Below are positions 16,482 to 23,681 of a stretch of 64,000 bases of DNA, piece by piece (the stretch's first letter is position 1; every line of letters begins with the position of its first letter). Under the pieces are notes generated by a model. The model was not told where the DNA came from. It did no database searches and saw only the letters and a list, made by a program, of their open reading frames with translations. This stretch comes from Anaerocolumna xylanovorans DSM 12503. Its GTDB lineage: Bacteria; Bacillota; Clostridia; Lachnospirales; Lachnospiraceae. Location of the stretch: contig NZ_FRFD01000004.1 of assembly GCF_900143645.1 (NCBI RefSeq), positions 439,284 through 503,283 of the forward strand. Reading direction: 5' to 3'. A program made the translations under genes and the position numbers.

Positions 16482-16697
16482 CTACTGACAGCCCTTCCCC
16501 CCTCCCATGAAATATAGCAGCTCAACGGTATCGCCTTCTTTTAGAACCGTTGTATCAAAAGCTTCTCTTAGCACAAAATCATCATTTACCGAAACGGATA
16601 CATACTCCGGGCTTTCCACATTTTCGCTGACAATCAGCTCTGTGACACTGATTCCATCCTTTACTTCTTTTCTTACGCCTGAAATTGTTATAAGCAT
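16482..16697 (-). CDS. ThiS/MoaD-like sulfur-carrier protein with C-terminal tail
   Basis: 71 residues, beta-grasp fold by pattern (MLITISGVRKEV, then VSVSVNDDFV, then GDTVELLYFMGGG). Standard ThiS and MoaD end in GG; here the chain continues past GGG (65-67) with KGCQ, confirmed by reading the codons to the TAG. A tailed carrier cannot be adenylated directly, so it needs trimming, as known for QbsE and HcyS. The JAMM gene in the same operon supplies the probable protease. After adenylation by the E1, sulfide from the sulfite reductase could form the thiocarboxylate. The final acceptor enzyme (for example a MetY homologue) is not in the window. Confidence 0.85.
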   Translation of the reverse strand: MLITISGVRKEVKDGISVTELIVSENVESPEYVSVSVNDDFVLREAFDTTVLKEGDTVELLYFMGGGKGCQ

Positions 16698-16720
16698 ATT
16701 TCAATTTTTCCCTCCGGCTG

Positions 16721-17038
16721 CTATTTTATTTTTTCGATATGTTCTATTAAAACCTCTTTTTTTGTCAATCCTTTCAGTCTGTGGAGCTCTATTCCCTCTT
16801 TAAAAAATAGCAGTGTCGGCGAAGCCATGACACCATATCTTTCTGCCAGAGAAATATCAAAATTTACATTGACTTTTACAAATTTAATTCTGTCCCCGTA
16901 ATCTTCCTCCAGCTCGCTTAGAGTTACTCCCAATTGCCTGCACGGCATACAGCTGTCCGAATAAAAATCTACTATAACAGGCAATTTTGATTTTAATACT
17001 TCTTCATCAAAATTTTCTTCTCTGATCCGCAAAGCCAT
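16721..17038 (-). CDS. Thioredoxin-like protein, CMPC active site
   Basis: 105 residues, a single thioredoxin domain. The active site is C30-M-P-C33 in DFYSDSCMPCRQL instead of the classical CGPC. The cis-proline motif ASPTLLFF replaces the usual VPT. No signal peptide, so cytoplasmic. It lies between the TusA-like and sulfur-carrier genes. One of three divergent thioredoxins in this operon, each with a different CxxC; they probably act on specific partners such as the ASST-like protein or sulfite reductase rather than as general reductants (inference). Confidence 0.88.
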   Translation of the reverse strand: MALRIREENFDEEVLKSKLPVIVDFYSDSCMPCRQLGVTLSELEEDYGDRIKFVKVNVNFDISLAERYGVMASPTLLFFKEGIELHRLKGLTKKEVLIEHIEKIK

Positions 17039-17041
17039 AAG

Positions 17042-17287
17042 TTATTCCCCGCTCTTTCGCACAATAAGACTGTATGTCCCGTCATTGTTATTCACCAGCT
17101 TTAAGATTTGATGCCCCTCTTCCTTTATACTCCTGGGCACGTTCTGCACCGGCTCACCATCGTTCATCCGAATGGAAATAATCTGTCCTTCATCCAGCTC
17201 TTCCAGCGCAACTTTTGCCTTTACGAAAGTAATAGGGCAGACAACGTCCGTAATATCCACTGTCTCATCAATCTGATATGGTTCCAT
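17042..17287 (-). CDS. TusA-family sulfurtransferase-like protein
   Basis: 81 residues from ATG 17287, with GGAGG six bases upstream; the frame is open further upstream but only inside the sulfite reductase gene. The start overlaps the sulfite reductase end by 20 bp, implying coupling. The family core ITDVVCPITFVKAKVALEEL has the sulfur-carrying cysteine (C17), but the signature CPxP is CPIT here. TusA proteins relay persulfide sulfur. In this operon it could move reduced sulfur between sulfite reductase, a thioredoxin and the ThiS-like carrier. The missing proline makes the exact activity uncertain. Confidence 0.8.
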   Translation of the reverse strand: MEPYQIDETVDITDVVCPITFVKAKVALEELDEGQIISIRMNDGEPVQNVPRSIKEEGHQILKLVNNNDGTYSLIVRKSGE

Positions 17288-18140
17288 GATACACCTCCCC
17301 AATCCTCTCCCGGAATTCATCCAAACCCACACGGTCCAGCGTATATTTAAACCGCTCACCCGGTCTGCCATGTTCCCTGAAAAATTCTATGGCCGCATCC
17401 GTAATCCGGTATAATTGTTCTTTGTCTTTTATAATCGGAAGAAATTGATCCCCTTTATGAATGCTGTTTCCAAAAAGGCCTCCAAAGGATACAAGATATC
17501 CTTCTTCTCCCTTCCACGCGTCTGTGGGACAGGCTTTCACACACCGGCCGCAGTTATTGCACTTTTCTCTGTCCAGAAGAAGTTCTTCTCCCTCAATTTT
17601 AATTGCTCCGATACGGCAGGCTTTTTCGCATACTCCGCATAGGGTACAGCTTTCTTTCTCCCAGCTGACATCAAGCCCGCCTTTGATTCCCAAATCATTT
17701 TCTTCTGCCTTCAGACAGTTATTCTGGCATCCGGTAACTCCGAACTTAAATTTATGAGGGAGTTCCTTTCCATAGTATCGTTTATCAATCTCTACTGCAA
17801 TGTCATAGGTATCAATACATCCGCTGGGACAGATTTTTACGCCCTGGCACGCAGTTACCGTGCGGACTCTCGGTCCGCATACCCCGGGTTTGACTCCTCC
17901 CTTAAGCAGCTCTTCTTTCACTTCTTCGATATCCTCAAATTTAACGAAGGGAATCTCAACCCCCTGTCTGGAGGTCAGGTGAATGTAGCCTGCTCCGTAT
18001 TTTTCAGCCACTTCATATATTTTCTTTACATTCTCACCGGTCAGATTTCCTCCGACCACCTTAAGCCTCAAAGAAAAGTACCCTTTTTGTATCTGCCTCA
18101 TAAAACCGCCCTTTTTCAGGGCGGCATAGTCTACTGCCAT
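17268..18140 (-). CDS. Siroheme [4Fe-4S] sulfite reductase with ferredoxin domain
   Basis: 290 residues. The start MAVDYAALKKGGF fits this clostridial family. Residues 15-80 are half of the ferredoxin-like repeat (HLTSRQGVEIP). The siroheme/cluster cysteines are C98-x5-C104 and C138-x3-C142 (ACQGVKICPSGC and GVTGCQNNC). Two 4Fe-4S ferredoxin motifs follow: C165/C168/C171/C175 and C194/C197/C200/C204. It should reduce sulfite to sulfide by six electrons from ferredoxin-type donors, like the small monomeric reductases of anaerobes. Nitrite reduction is possible, but the sulfur context decides. The siroheme operon next door provides its cofactor. Confidence 0.87.
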   Translation of the reverse strand: MAVDYAALKKGGFMRQIQKGYFSLRLKVVGGNLTGENVKKIYEVAEKYGAGYIHLTSRQGVEIPFVKFEDIEEVKEELLKGGVKPGVCGPRVRTVTACQGVKICPSGCIDTYDIAVEIDKRYYGKELPHKFKFGVTGCQNNCLKAEENDLGIKGGLDVSWEKESCTLCGVCEKACRIGAIKIEGEELLLDREKCNNCGRCVKACPTDAWKGEEGYLVSFGGLFGNSIHKGDQFLPIIKDKEQLYRITDAAIEFFREHGRPGERFKYTLDRVGLDEFRERIGEVYHGTISD

Positions 18141-18163
18141 TTACCTCACCTCTATCTTCCGTT

Positions 18164-19645
18164 TCACAGTGCATCATCCTTGGTTACTGTTGTAACGCAG
18201 AAATTAACCTGTTCCTCTTCCTCATCACCCATACCGGTCAGACTTTTCTTATTGGAATCAATTCCTTCTGTTACAGTAACTTTTCCGCTGGCTTCGGAAG
18301 CAGAAGCCCCAGGTACACGGAAGGTAGAAATATCAATTTTCTCCACGGCTGTTTCAACCGGTTTCTCCAATTGCGGAATCCATTCATAGGGAACGCGGTA
18401 AGCACGGTATACCATGTTACTGTTGAATTTCCCAAGAATTTTCTTAAAATATGGATTGATGTATTCCCATACAATTTCATGCTCTGGCGTTACCTCAAAA
18501 ATCCGTCCGTCCGAACCTTCCGTAATCAGGGTATTCCCATTTGGAAGCCTCTGGGCAGAGCTGATAAAAGAGCTGTAGAACTTTGATGCATCCGTAAATA
18601 GCATCGCCCCTGCTTCAAGAGGTGTATACTGCCAGGTAATCTCCAGGGTCAGCGGATTAAACTGCAAGACACGGGAATAATCACGGACAGCATTGTTCAC
18701 GCCATATTTTGAGGAAGGGTTGGGTGCCCCGTAACCGCCTGCACCGCCGTTATCATATACCAGAAAATCCCCCTCTCCCGGAAGGCCCTTGGGAATTAAA
18801 TGAAAATGATGCTGCCCGATAATCCAGCCTAACTTTTTTGTTGCTTCATTCTCATTAAAATCAGGACCAAGTTTCCAGACGATTTTTCCCGTTTTCTTCT
18901 CAATGATCGCCAGTATATTGGCATTTCTTGAATCAAAGATGATATTATCCGGATGAAAACGTTCATCACCGGCATCGTACCATTTATTTGGCCCCAAGGT
19001 AGAAATTGAGTTGATATGCAGCCAGTCACCGTCAAAATTCCTTGCTACGCCCGGATCTCTGAACAGGACATTTTTAGCTGCTTCGTCAAAGCCAAATTCA
19101 TCAAAATGCTCGTTGGCCCTCCAAGTCCAGATAATTCCCCCCTCCCAGGTCACTTCAATAATCTTGTCGTCTAACAGCCGCTTATCGGATATTGCATGAT
19201 TATAGATGTTTTCATGGGTCAGGATTAAGGTATTGCCATGATCGGTATAGGGCGCCGAATCCGGAGCGTAGTATCCGGTAGAGGAGCCTTCCCGCTGGAA
19301 ATCATGATGCTGCCGTGCCACATAACGGGGTTCAGAGCCCGGATCTGCCACCAGTTCCGTATGATCAAACTTCCAGACGATCTTGCCGTCCCAGTCAACC
19401 TGTACTAAATCAAGCTGATCCTGGTAGGCATATTTGGGATTGCGCTCTCCCGTTGTACCAAAAACATAGCCCCCCGGAAGAATTTTATTAGGAAACCCTC
19501 CCAGTCCGGTCCATAACTGAACCTCATTTCCATTCATATCAATCAATAATGCTCCTTTTAATGACGGATATACCGTATATCCGTTAAACGTCTTATCTTT
19601 ATCATAATATGTAACCCCGGTAGGGTATATTGTCGGTAATCCCAT
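18164..19645 (-). CDS. Arylsulfotransferase (ASST)-like beta-propeller protein, cytoplasmic
   Basis: 493 residues; ATG with GGAGG seven bases upstream. Repeated blades are visible (GALLIDMNGNEVQLW, then QVDWDGKIVWKFDH, EVTWEGGIIWTW, IIEKKTGKIVWKLG and FEVTPEHEIVWEY). ASST-type histidines appear at RQHHDF (113-114), DWLHINS (210) and GQHHFHLIPKG (279-280). Known bacterial ASSTs move a sulfate group from aryl sulfates to phenols via a histidine and are periplasmic. This one has no signal peptide, no disulfide pair and a polar tail after about 430. Its place between an importer and sulfite reductase suggests it releases sulfite or sulfate from an imported organosulfur compound; that chemistry is inferred. 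Confidence 0.75.
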   Translation of the reverse strand: MGLPTIYPTGVTYYDKDKTFNGYTVYPSLKGALLIDMNGNEVQLWTGLGGFPNKILPGGYVFGTTGERNPKYAYQDQLDLVQVDWDGKIVWKFDHTELVADPGSEPRYVARQHHDFQREGSSTGYYAPDSAPYTDHGNTLILTHENIYNHAISDKRLLDDKIIEVTWEGGIIWTWRANEHFDEFGFDEAAKNVLFRDPGVARNFDGDWLHINSISTLGPNKWYDAGDERFHPDNIIFDSRNANILAIIEKKTGKIVWKLGPDFNENEATKKLGWIIGQHHFHLIPKGLPGEGDFLVYDNGGAGGYGAPNPSSKYGVNNAVRDYSRVLQFNPLTLEITWQYTPLEAGAMLFTDASKFYSSFISSAQRLPNGNTLITEGSDGRIFEVTPEHEIVWEYINPYFKKILGKFNSNMVYRAYRVPYEWIPQLEKPVETAVEKIDISTFRVPGASASEASGKVTVTEGIDSNKKSLTGMGDEEEEQVNFCVTTVTKDDAL

Positions 19646-19658
19646 TACAGATCCTCCT

Positions 19659-19985
19659 TTAATTTTGATTGCTTATTTTTTTGATATTTTCAGCAATTAT
19701 GCTCTTAGGACAGTACCCAATCAGCTTTTCCTTCATTTCTCCGTTTCTAAAAAACATTACTGTTGGTACGGACATAATATCGAACTGCTGCCAGAGAAAA
19801 GGCTGTTCTTCAATATCCACCCTGCCAAATTCAATACCGGCATCCGTTTCCCCCGAAAGAGCTTCCAGCTCCTGTTCCAGCATTTTGCAATGTCCGCAGG
19901 TCTTTCGGTAAAATTCTATTACATGTGTCTTCTCCTTCTTTGAAAAGATATCTCTGTAATTTTCATATGTCACTTGTGAGACCAT
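19659..19985 (-). CDS. Thioredoxin-like protein, CGHC active site
   Basis: 108 residues, a single thioredoxin domain with C30-G-H-C33 (EFYRKTCGHCKML), the PDI/DsbC-like dipeptide that gives a more oxidising couple than CGPC. The cis-proline motif is SVPTVMFF. No signal peptide. It directly precedes the ASST-like gene (13 bp gap), so it is the best candidate redox partner for that protein (inference). Confidence 0.88.
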   Translation of the reverse strand: MVSQVTYENYRDIFSKKEKTHVIEFYRKTCGHCKMLEQELEALSGETDAGIEFGRVDIEEQPFLWQQFDIMSVPTVMFFRNGEMKEKLIGYCPKSIIAENIKKISNQN

Positions 19986-20030
19986 CTTGCCCCCGCCTTC
20001 TTTTATTCTGTTTTTCCTCTTCTTCCGAAA

Positions 20031-21092
20031 TTATTTTCCGGCAAGTGTGATTTTATCAGGAAATGCAATTTTTAGTGCGTCTGTATTAATATAGTCCCGG
20101 ATTGCATAATCCTGTTTAAATTTACCTTTCTGATATGCCCATTTCTCAATTGTTTCCAGCTGAAGCGCTCCTTCCTCGCTAAAGCCAATGGTGGACTTTG
20201 CAACAGACCAGTCTGCTTTCACCACATCAGCTTTCACACCCAGCGTTTTTTCCAGATAGGCTGCCGCTTCATCCAAATGGCTGACAATGTACTCATAGCT
20301 TTCCTGTGTTGCCTGTAAATACTGTGCAATCAGCGCTGCATTATCTTTATTATATTCCTTCGTTGCCACATCAAAACTATAGGTATTAATCTTGAGTTCA
20401 GAAGCGTCAACTCCCTTTACCCAGCCGATGCCTTCATAAAGATTTGCGTTGGCCCCTGAGGCGAAGACCGCTGCGGCATCCCCCTGTTGTGCTAAAGCCA
20501 GGGAAGTCTGGGGATTATCACTGTTTAGCAGCTTCTGCTTACTCTCATCAACACCTAAATATTCAAAAATCTTACTGTTATAATATTCGGAAACAGTTCC
20601 GACCGTATTGATGAAACCTTTTCCGTCCAGCTCTTTCAGGTTATCCTTATACTTAGGATCCACATATAAGCCTCCGTTTACAGGGCCGCCCTGAACCTCT
20701 GAAACAATCTCAAGATTCGTTGAATCAAGCGTATTGCCAATTCGGTTTACAATTGCAAAATCAGCCACATAACCAAGATCGGCCTGACCGGTTACCAGGG
20801 CATCCACTGTATTGATACCTGCCGGGTATTCTGTAAGCTGCAAATCAATGCCATGCTTTTTATATATTCCCTGTTCTTTTCCAATCAGCGCCGTGTAGTG
20901 GTTGAACATTCCTGTCATTACTGCCACACGCAGCGGCTGCAGCTTTCCATCAGCGGCAGCTGTCTGCTGTACGGAACTGCTGTCCGTATCTTTGGTAGTC
21001 TTGGTTTCTGCCTTGCCGCAGCCGATGACTGAAAAAGCAACAAGGAATGCCGTCAGTATAAAGCCTATTCGTTTTCTTCCATTTTTCATCAT
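20031..21092 (-). CDS. ABC transporter substrate-binding lipoprotein (sulfonate/nitrate/taurine type)
   Basis: 353 residues. Signal peptide with a lipobox ending FSVIGC, so a lipid-anchored extracellular receptor. The mature part has the SsuA/TauA/NMT1-like pattern: LRVAVMTGMFNHYTALIGKEQGIYKKHGIDLQL, then TGQADLGYVADFAIVNR. It delivers its ligand to the permease and ATPase encoded next. The family binds alkanesulfonates, taurine, nitrate, thiamine precursors and aromatic acids. Given the sulfur operon, an organosulfonate or sulfate ester is likely, but the ligand is not readable from sequence. Confidence 0.9.
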   Translation of the reverse strand: MMKNGRKRIGFILTAFLVAFSVIGCGKAETKTTKDTDSSSVQQTAAADGKLQPLRVAVMTGMFNHYTALIGKEQGIYKKHGIDLQLTEYPAGINTVDALVTGQADLGYVADFAIVNRIGNTLDSTNLEIVSEVQGGPVNGGLYVDPKYKDNLKELDGKGFINTVGTVSEYYNSKIFEYLGVDESKQKLLNSDNPQTSLALAQQGDAAAVFASGANANLYEGIGWVKGVDASELKINTYSFDVATKEYNKDNAALIAQYLQATQESYEYIVSHLDEAAAYLEKTLGVKADVVKADWSVAKSTIGFSEEGALQLETIEKWAYQKGKFKQDYAIRDYINTDALKIAFPDKITLAGK

Positions 21093-21159
21093 ATCTTTTT
21101 CCTCTCTTTTTTAGTTTTATCCAAGCGTTTGCAAAATGCCACAGCAGATGCTGGCTTTC

Positions 21160-21972
21160 TTACTTTACGCCGTATTGCTTTAAAAATCTTCTCCCTAAAA
21201 ATGTAATGAGGCGGTCTGCTGAAAACCCCAGCACCCCAAGCGTCAGAATCCCTACAAACATCCACTCTGTTTTATAATACAGACGGGAGCTGTAAATCAG
21301 GTAACCCAGACCATTGTTGGCTACCAGCATCTCCGCCGCTACTACACATAAGATGGAACCGCTTAGACCAAGGCGTATCCCTGTAAAAACAAATGGAATG
21401 GAGGACGGAACCACTACGGTCAAAAACACTCTTAACTTTGAAGCCCCCATACACTGAGCCGCTTCTACCAGAATTTTATTTGTTGACCCGACCCCGGCAA
21501 TTGTATTAATCAGCATGGGAAAGAAGGTTGCATATGTAATCAGTGCTATTTTTGATTCCTCTCCCACTCCAAGCCACATCAAAAACAAACTTGTCAATGC
21601 CAGAACCGGAACAAAGCGGAAGAAGTTCAGGAATGGTTCGGCAAGCCACCTTACCTTCTCATAATTCCCGATTAACAGCCCCAATGGCACTGCCATGACA
21701 ATTCCGGTAATCCAGCCTTTGCCTGCCCGTTCCACACTGAAAACAATATCCGTCCATAGAACACCATTGTTTATCAGCTCTCCAAAATTCCTGACCACCG
21801 ATATTGGTCCCGGAAGGAAATAATCCGAGTAGGAAAGGGATACCAACTGCCAGATTACAAGAATCAGCAGCCAGGAAAGCCATCCCCCTCTGGCAGAATA
21901 CTTCAGTATTCCTTTCAAATAGAATTTGGGTTCATTTTTATTCCCATCAGTATGTTTTTCTTTGCTCTTCAT
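21160..21972 (-). CDS. ABC transporter permease (SsuC/TauC type)
   Basis: 270 residues, about six membrane segments, with the EAA loop EAAQCMGASKLRVFLTVVVP near residue 180 that contacts the ATPase. ATG with GGAGG five bases upstream. N-terminal residues 1-30 are charged. Forms a homodimer in this importer class. It sits between the ATPase (12 bp gap) and the binding protein genes. Confidence 0.92.
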   Translation of the reverse strand: MKSKEKHTDGNKNEPKFYLKGILKYSARGGWLSWLLILVIWQLVSLSYSDYFLPGPISVVRNFGELINNGVLWTDIVFSVERAGKGWITGIVMAVPLGLLIGNYEKVRWLAEPFLNFFRFVPVLALTSLFLMWLGVGEESKIALITYATFFPMLINTIAGVGSTNKILVEAAQCMGASKLRVFLTVVVPSSIPFVFTGIRLGLSGSILCVVAAEMLVANNGLGYLIYSSRLYYKTEWMFVGILTLGVLGFSADRLITFLGRRFLKQYGVK

Positions 21973-21984
21973 GCTGTCCTCCCT

Positions 21985-23046
21985 TTATATGTAAAACGTA
22001 TCCGCCTCGTCAAGTCCCTTATTTGTCACCGAATATGCTTTTTCGTCATCAAATACATAGCATCTGGATAAGAGTAATTGTACTTTTTCTCCAATCTCTA
22101 CTCCTTCATCATCCAGGGCACGAATCGTTTTCAGTAAATTTCCCTTGACTTCGATGGTAACCTCCGTACAATCCCCTCTAAAAACAGCATTTCTTACAAT
22201 CCCCTCCTCCAAAACACTGAAATGTTCCTTTTGGGCACCGTATTTATATACTTTTATAAACTCCGGACGGATAACTGCCCGAAAGCCTTCCTCCAGTGTT
22301 TCAAAGCCTTTTAATTTTCTGTATTCCCCGATTACCGTGGATTGGCCGATAAACTGGGCCACAAAGGGGGTTCTGGGATTTTTGTATAGTTCAATTGGTG
22401 TTCCGATCTGCTCAATTCTGCCTTTATTCGTGATGATAATCTCATCGGCCACTTCTACCGCTTCATCCTGGTCATGGGTCACAAAGATGCTTGTAATTCC
22501 AATCTTTGTTATCATTTCCCGCAGCCAGCTCCTTAGTTCTTTACGGACTTTCGCATCAATTGCGGCAAAGGGTTCATCTAACAGCAGCAACTGGGGATTC
22601 GGCGCCAGTGCCCGTGCAAATGCAATTCTCTGCATTTGTCCTCCGGAAAGCTGGGAGGGGTACCGTTTTTCAAGGCCCGGCAGTTCAACAAGCTCCAGCA
22701 GTTCTGATACTCTGTTTTTAATATAGTCCTTGCTTTTCTTCTGCACCTTCAAGCCATACGCTATGTTGTCGTAAACCGTCATATAAGGAAATAAGCCATA
22801 ACTTTGAAATACGAAACCGATTCCCCTCCTGCTGGCAGACAATTCATTTACCAGCACGCCATCCAGATACACGTCGCCGGAATCCTGATACTCCAGTCCT
22901 GCCAGGATCCTTAAAATTGTTGTTTTCCCGCTGCCGCTGGGTCCCAGCAAGCCAATCAGCTTTCCCTTTTCTATTTCAAAGGACACATCATCCAATGCTT
23001 TGTAGTTTCCAAAGACTTTATTTATATTCTTTAATCTGATATCCAT
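21985..23046 (-). CDS. ABC transporter ATP-binding protein with C-terminal TOBE-like domain
   Basis: 353 residues. Walker A GPSGSGKT (35-42), signature LSGGQMQRIAFARAL near 134, Walker B LLLLDEPFAAID near 157, switch histidine in FVTHDQDEA. Residues 240-353 form an extra domain (FRAVIRPEFIKVYKY) like the TOBE domain of CysA/PotA-type ATPases. SsuB and TauB usually lack it, so this ATPase is longer than expected for a sulfonate importer; the domain may sense intracellular ligand. It powers the importer encoded downstream. Confidence 0.9.
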   Translation of the reverse strand: MDIRLKNINKVFGNYKALDDVSFEIEKGKLIGLLGPSGSGKTTILRILAGLEYQDSGDVYLDGVLVNELSASRRGIGFVFQSYGLFPYMTVYDNIAYGLKVQKKSKDYIKNRVSELLELVELPGLEKRYPSQLSGGQMQRIAFARALAPNPQLLLLDEPFAAIDAKVRKELRSWLREMITKIGITSIFVTHDQDEAVEVADEIIITNKGRIEQIGTPIELYKNPRTPFVAQFIGQSTVIGEYRKLKGFETLEEGFRAVIRPEFIKVYKYGAQKEHFSVLEEGIVRNAVFRGDCTEVTIEVKGNLLKTIRALDDEGVEIGEKVQLLLSRCYVFDDEKAYSVTNKGLDEADTFYI

Positions 23047-23091
23047 ACGAAACTCTCTCCTTTATATGACTTCCTTTTCCCTTCTGCTCTC

Positions 23092-23421
23092 TTACGACAG
23101 TAAGTGTATCAATTTATTCATATTTGCCTGGATTACCAGCGAGGAATAATAACCTTCCAGGCATTCTTTTTTCTCACCTTTAAAAAAATACAGGAGCGTG
23201 GGCAGGGAATTAATATCATACCGGTCTGAAAGTTCATATTCCTCCTGCGCATCAACTTTTCCAAAAAGGACCTTGTGCTCTGCTTCCTTTGCTAACTCCT
23301 CCAATTCTGCTTTCATTTTATTACAGTGGATACAGTTTTCCTTATAAAACATAACCATCAGCAGCGCTTCGGAATTCCATAAAAAATCATTGAAATTACT
23401 GTTATTTAACTGGATTATCAT
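23092..23421 (-). CDS. Thioredoxin-like protein, CIHC active site
   Basis: 109 residues from ATG 23421, which has GGGAG five bases upstream; an open upstream extension has poorer signals. The active site is C30-I-H-C33 (MFYKENCIHCNKM), with cis-proline motif SLPTLLYFF. First gene of the sulfur operon, ahead of the transporter. Like the other two thioredoxins of the operon it is cytoplasmic and has an atypical CxxC. Confidence 0.87.
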   Translation of the reverse strand: MIIQLNNSNFNDFLWNSEALLMVMFYKENCIHCNKMKAELEELAKEAEHKVLFGKVDAQEEYELSDRYDINSLPTLLYFFKGEKKECLEGYYSSLVIQANMNKLIHLLS

Positions 23422-23486
23422 GACTTCTCCCGCCTCCATATACCTCTTATTCATATATGATAAATATGTTTTATAAGCTTTTATCT

Positions 23487-23564
23487 ATTGTATCTGCATG
23501 CCCTTCATAATACAATGTACCTTATTCACGTTTTTACGTTACTTATTTGTACTAATAGTACAAA
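23487..23564 (-). promoter_or_regulatory. Candidate sulfur-operon promoter with upstream palindromic operator
   Basis: TTGTAT (23515-23510), 17 bp, TACAAT (23492-23487) is the best promoter match. Upstream lies the perfect 9-1-9 palindrome TTTGTACTAATAGTACAAA (23546-23564), centred roughly 70 bp before the start, plus ACGT-4-ACGT (23528-23539). The position suits an activator such as the PucR-type protein encoded next door. No SAM riboswitch or T-box pattern was seen. Confidence 0.5.
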
Positions 23565-23681
23565 TCACCCTATAGCCATATTCGTATAAGGCAATCCGGT
23601 ATTAGCAGAAAATCCCTGTGACACCCCACAGAGATTTTATTGATATTCTTTTTATTCTATTTCCCATCCCTTTAAGTTTTA

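Noticed and set aside
17288..17371. N-terminal extension of the TusA-like frame
   Set aside because: It lies inside the sulfite reductase gene, and the GGAGG-supported ATG at 17287 starts the conserved domain.
18102..18124. Hairpin CCGCCCT/AGGGCGG followed by TTTT inside the start of sulfite reductase, considered as an attenuator
   Set aside because: It encodes the AALKKGG segment that appears to belong to the protein family, and the T-run is only four bases.
23422..23681. Search for a SAM or cysteine riboswitch before the sulfur operon
   Set aside because: No multi-helix aptamer pattern was seen; only palindromes and promoter-like elements.
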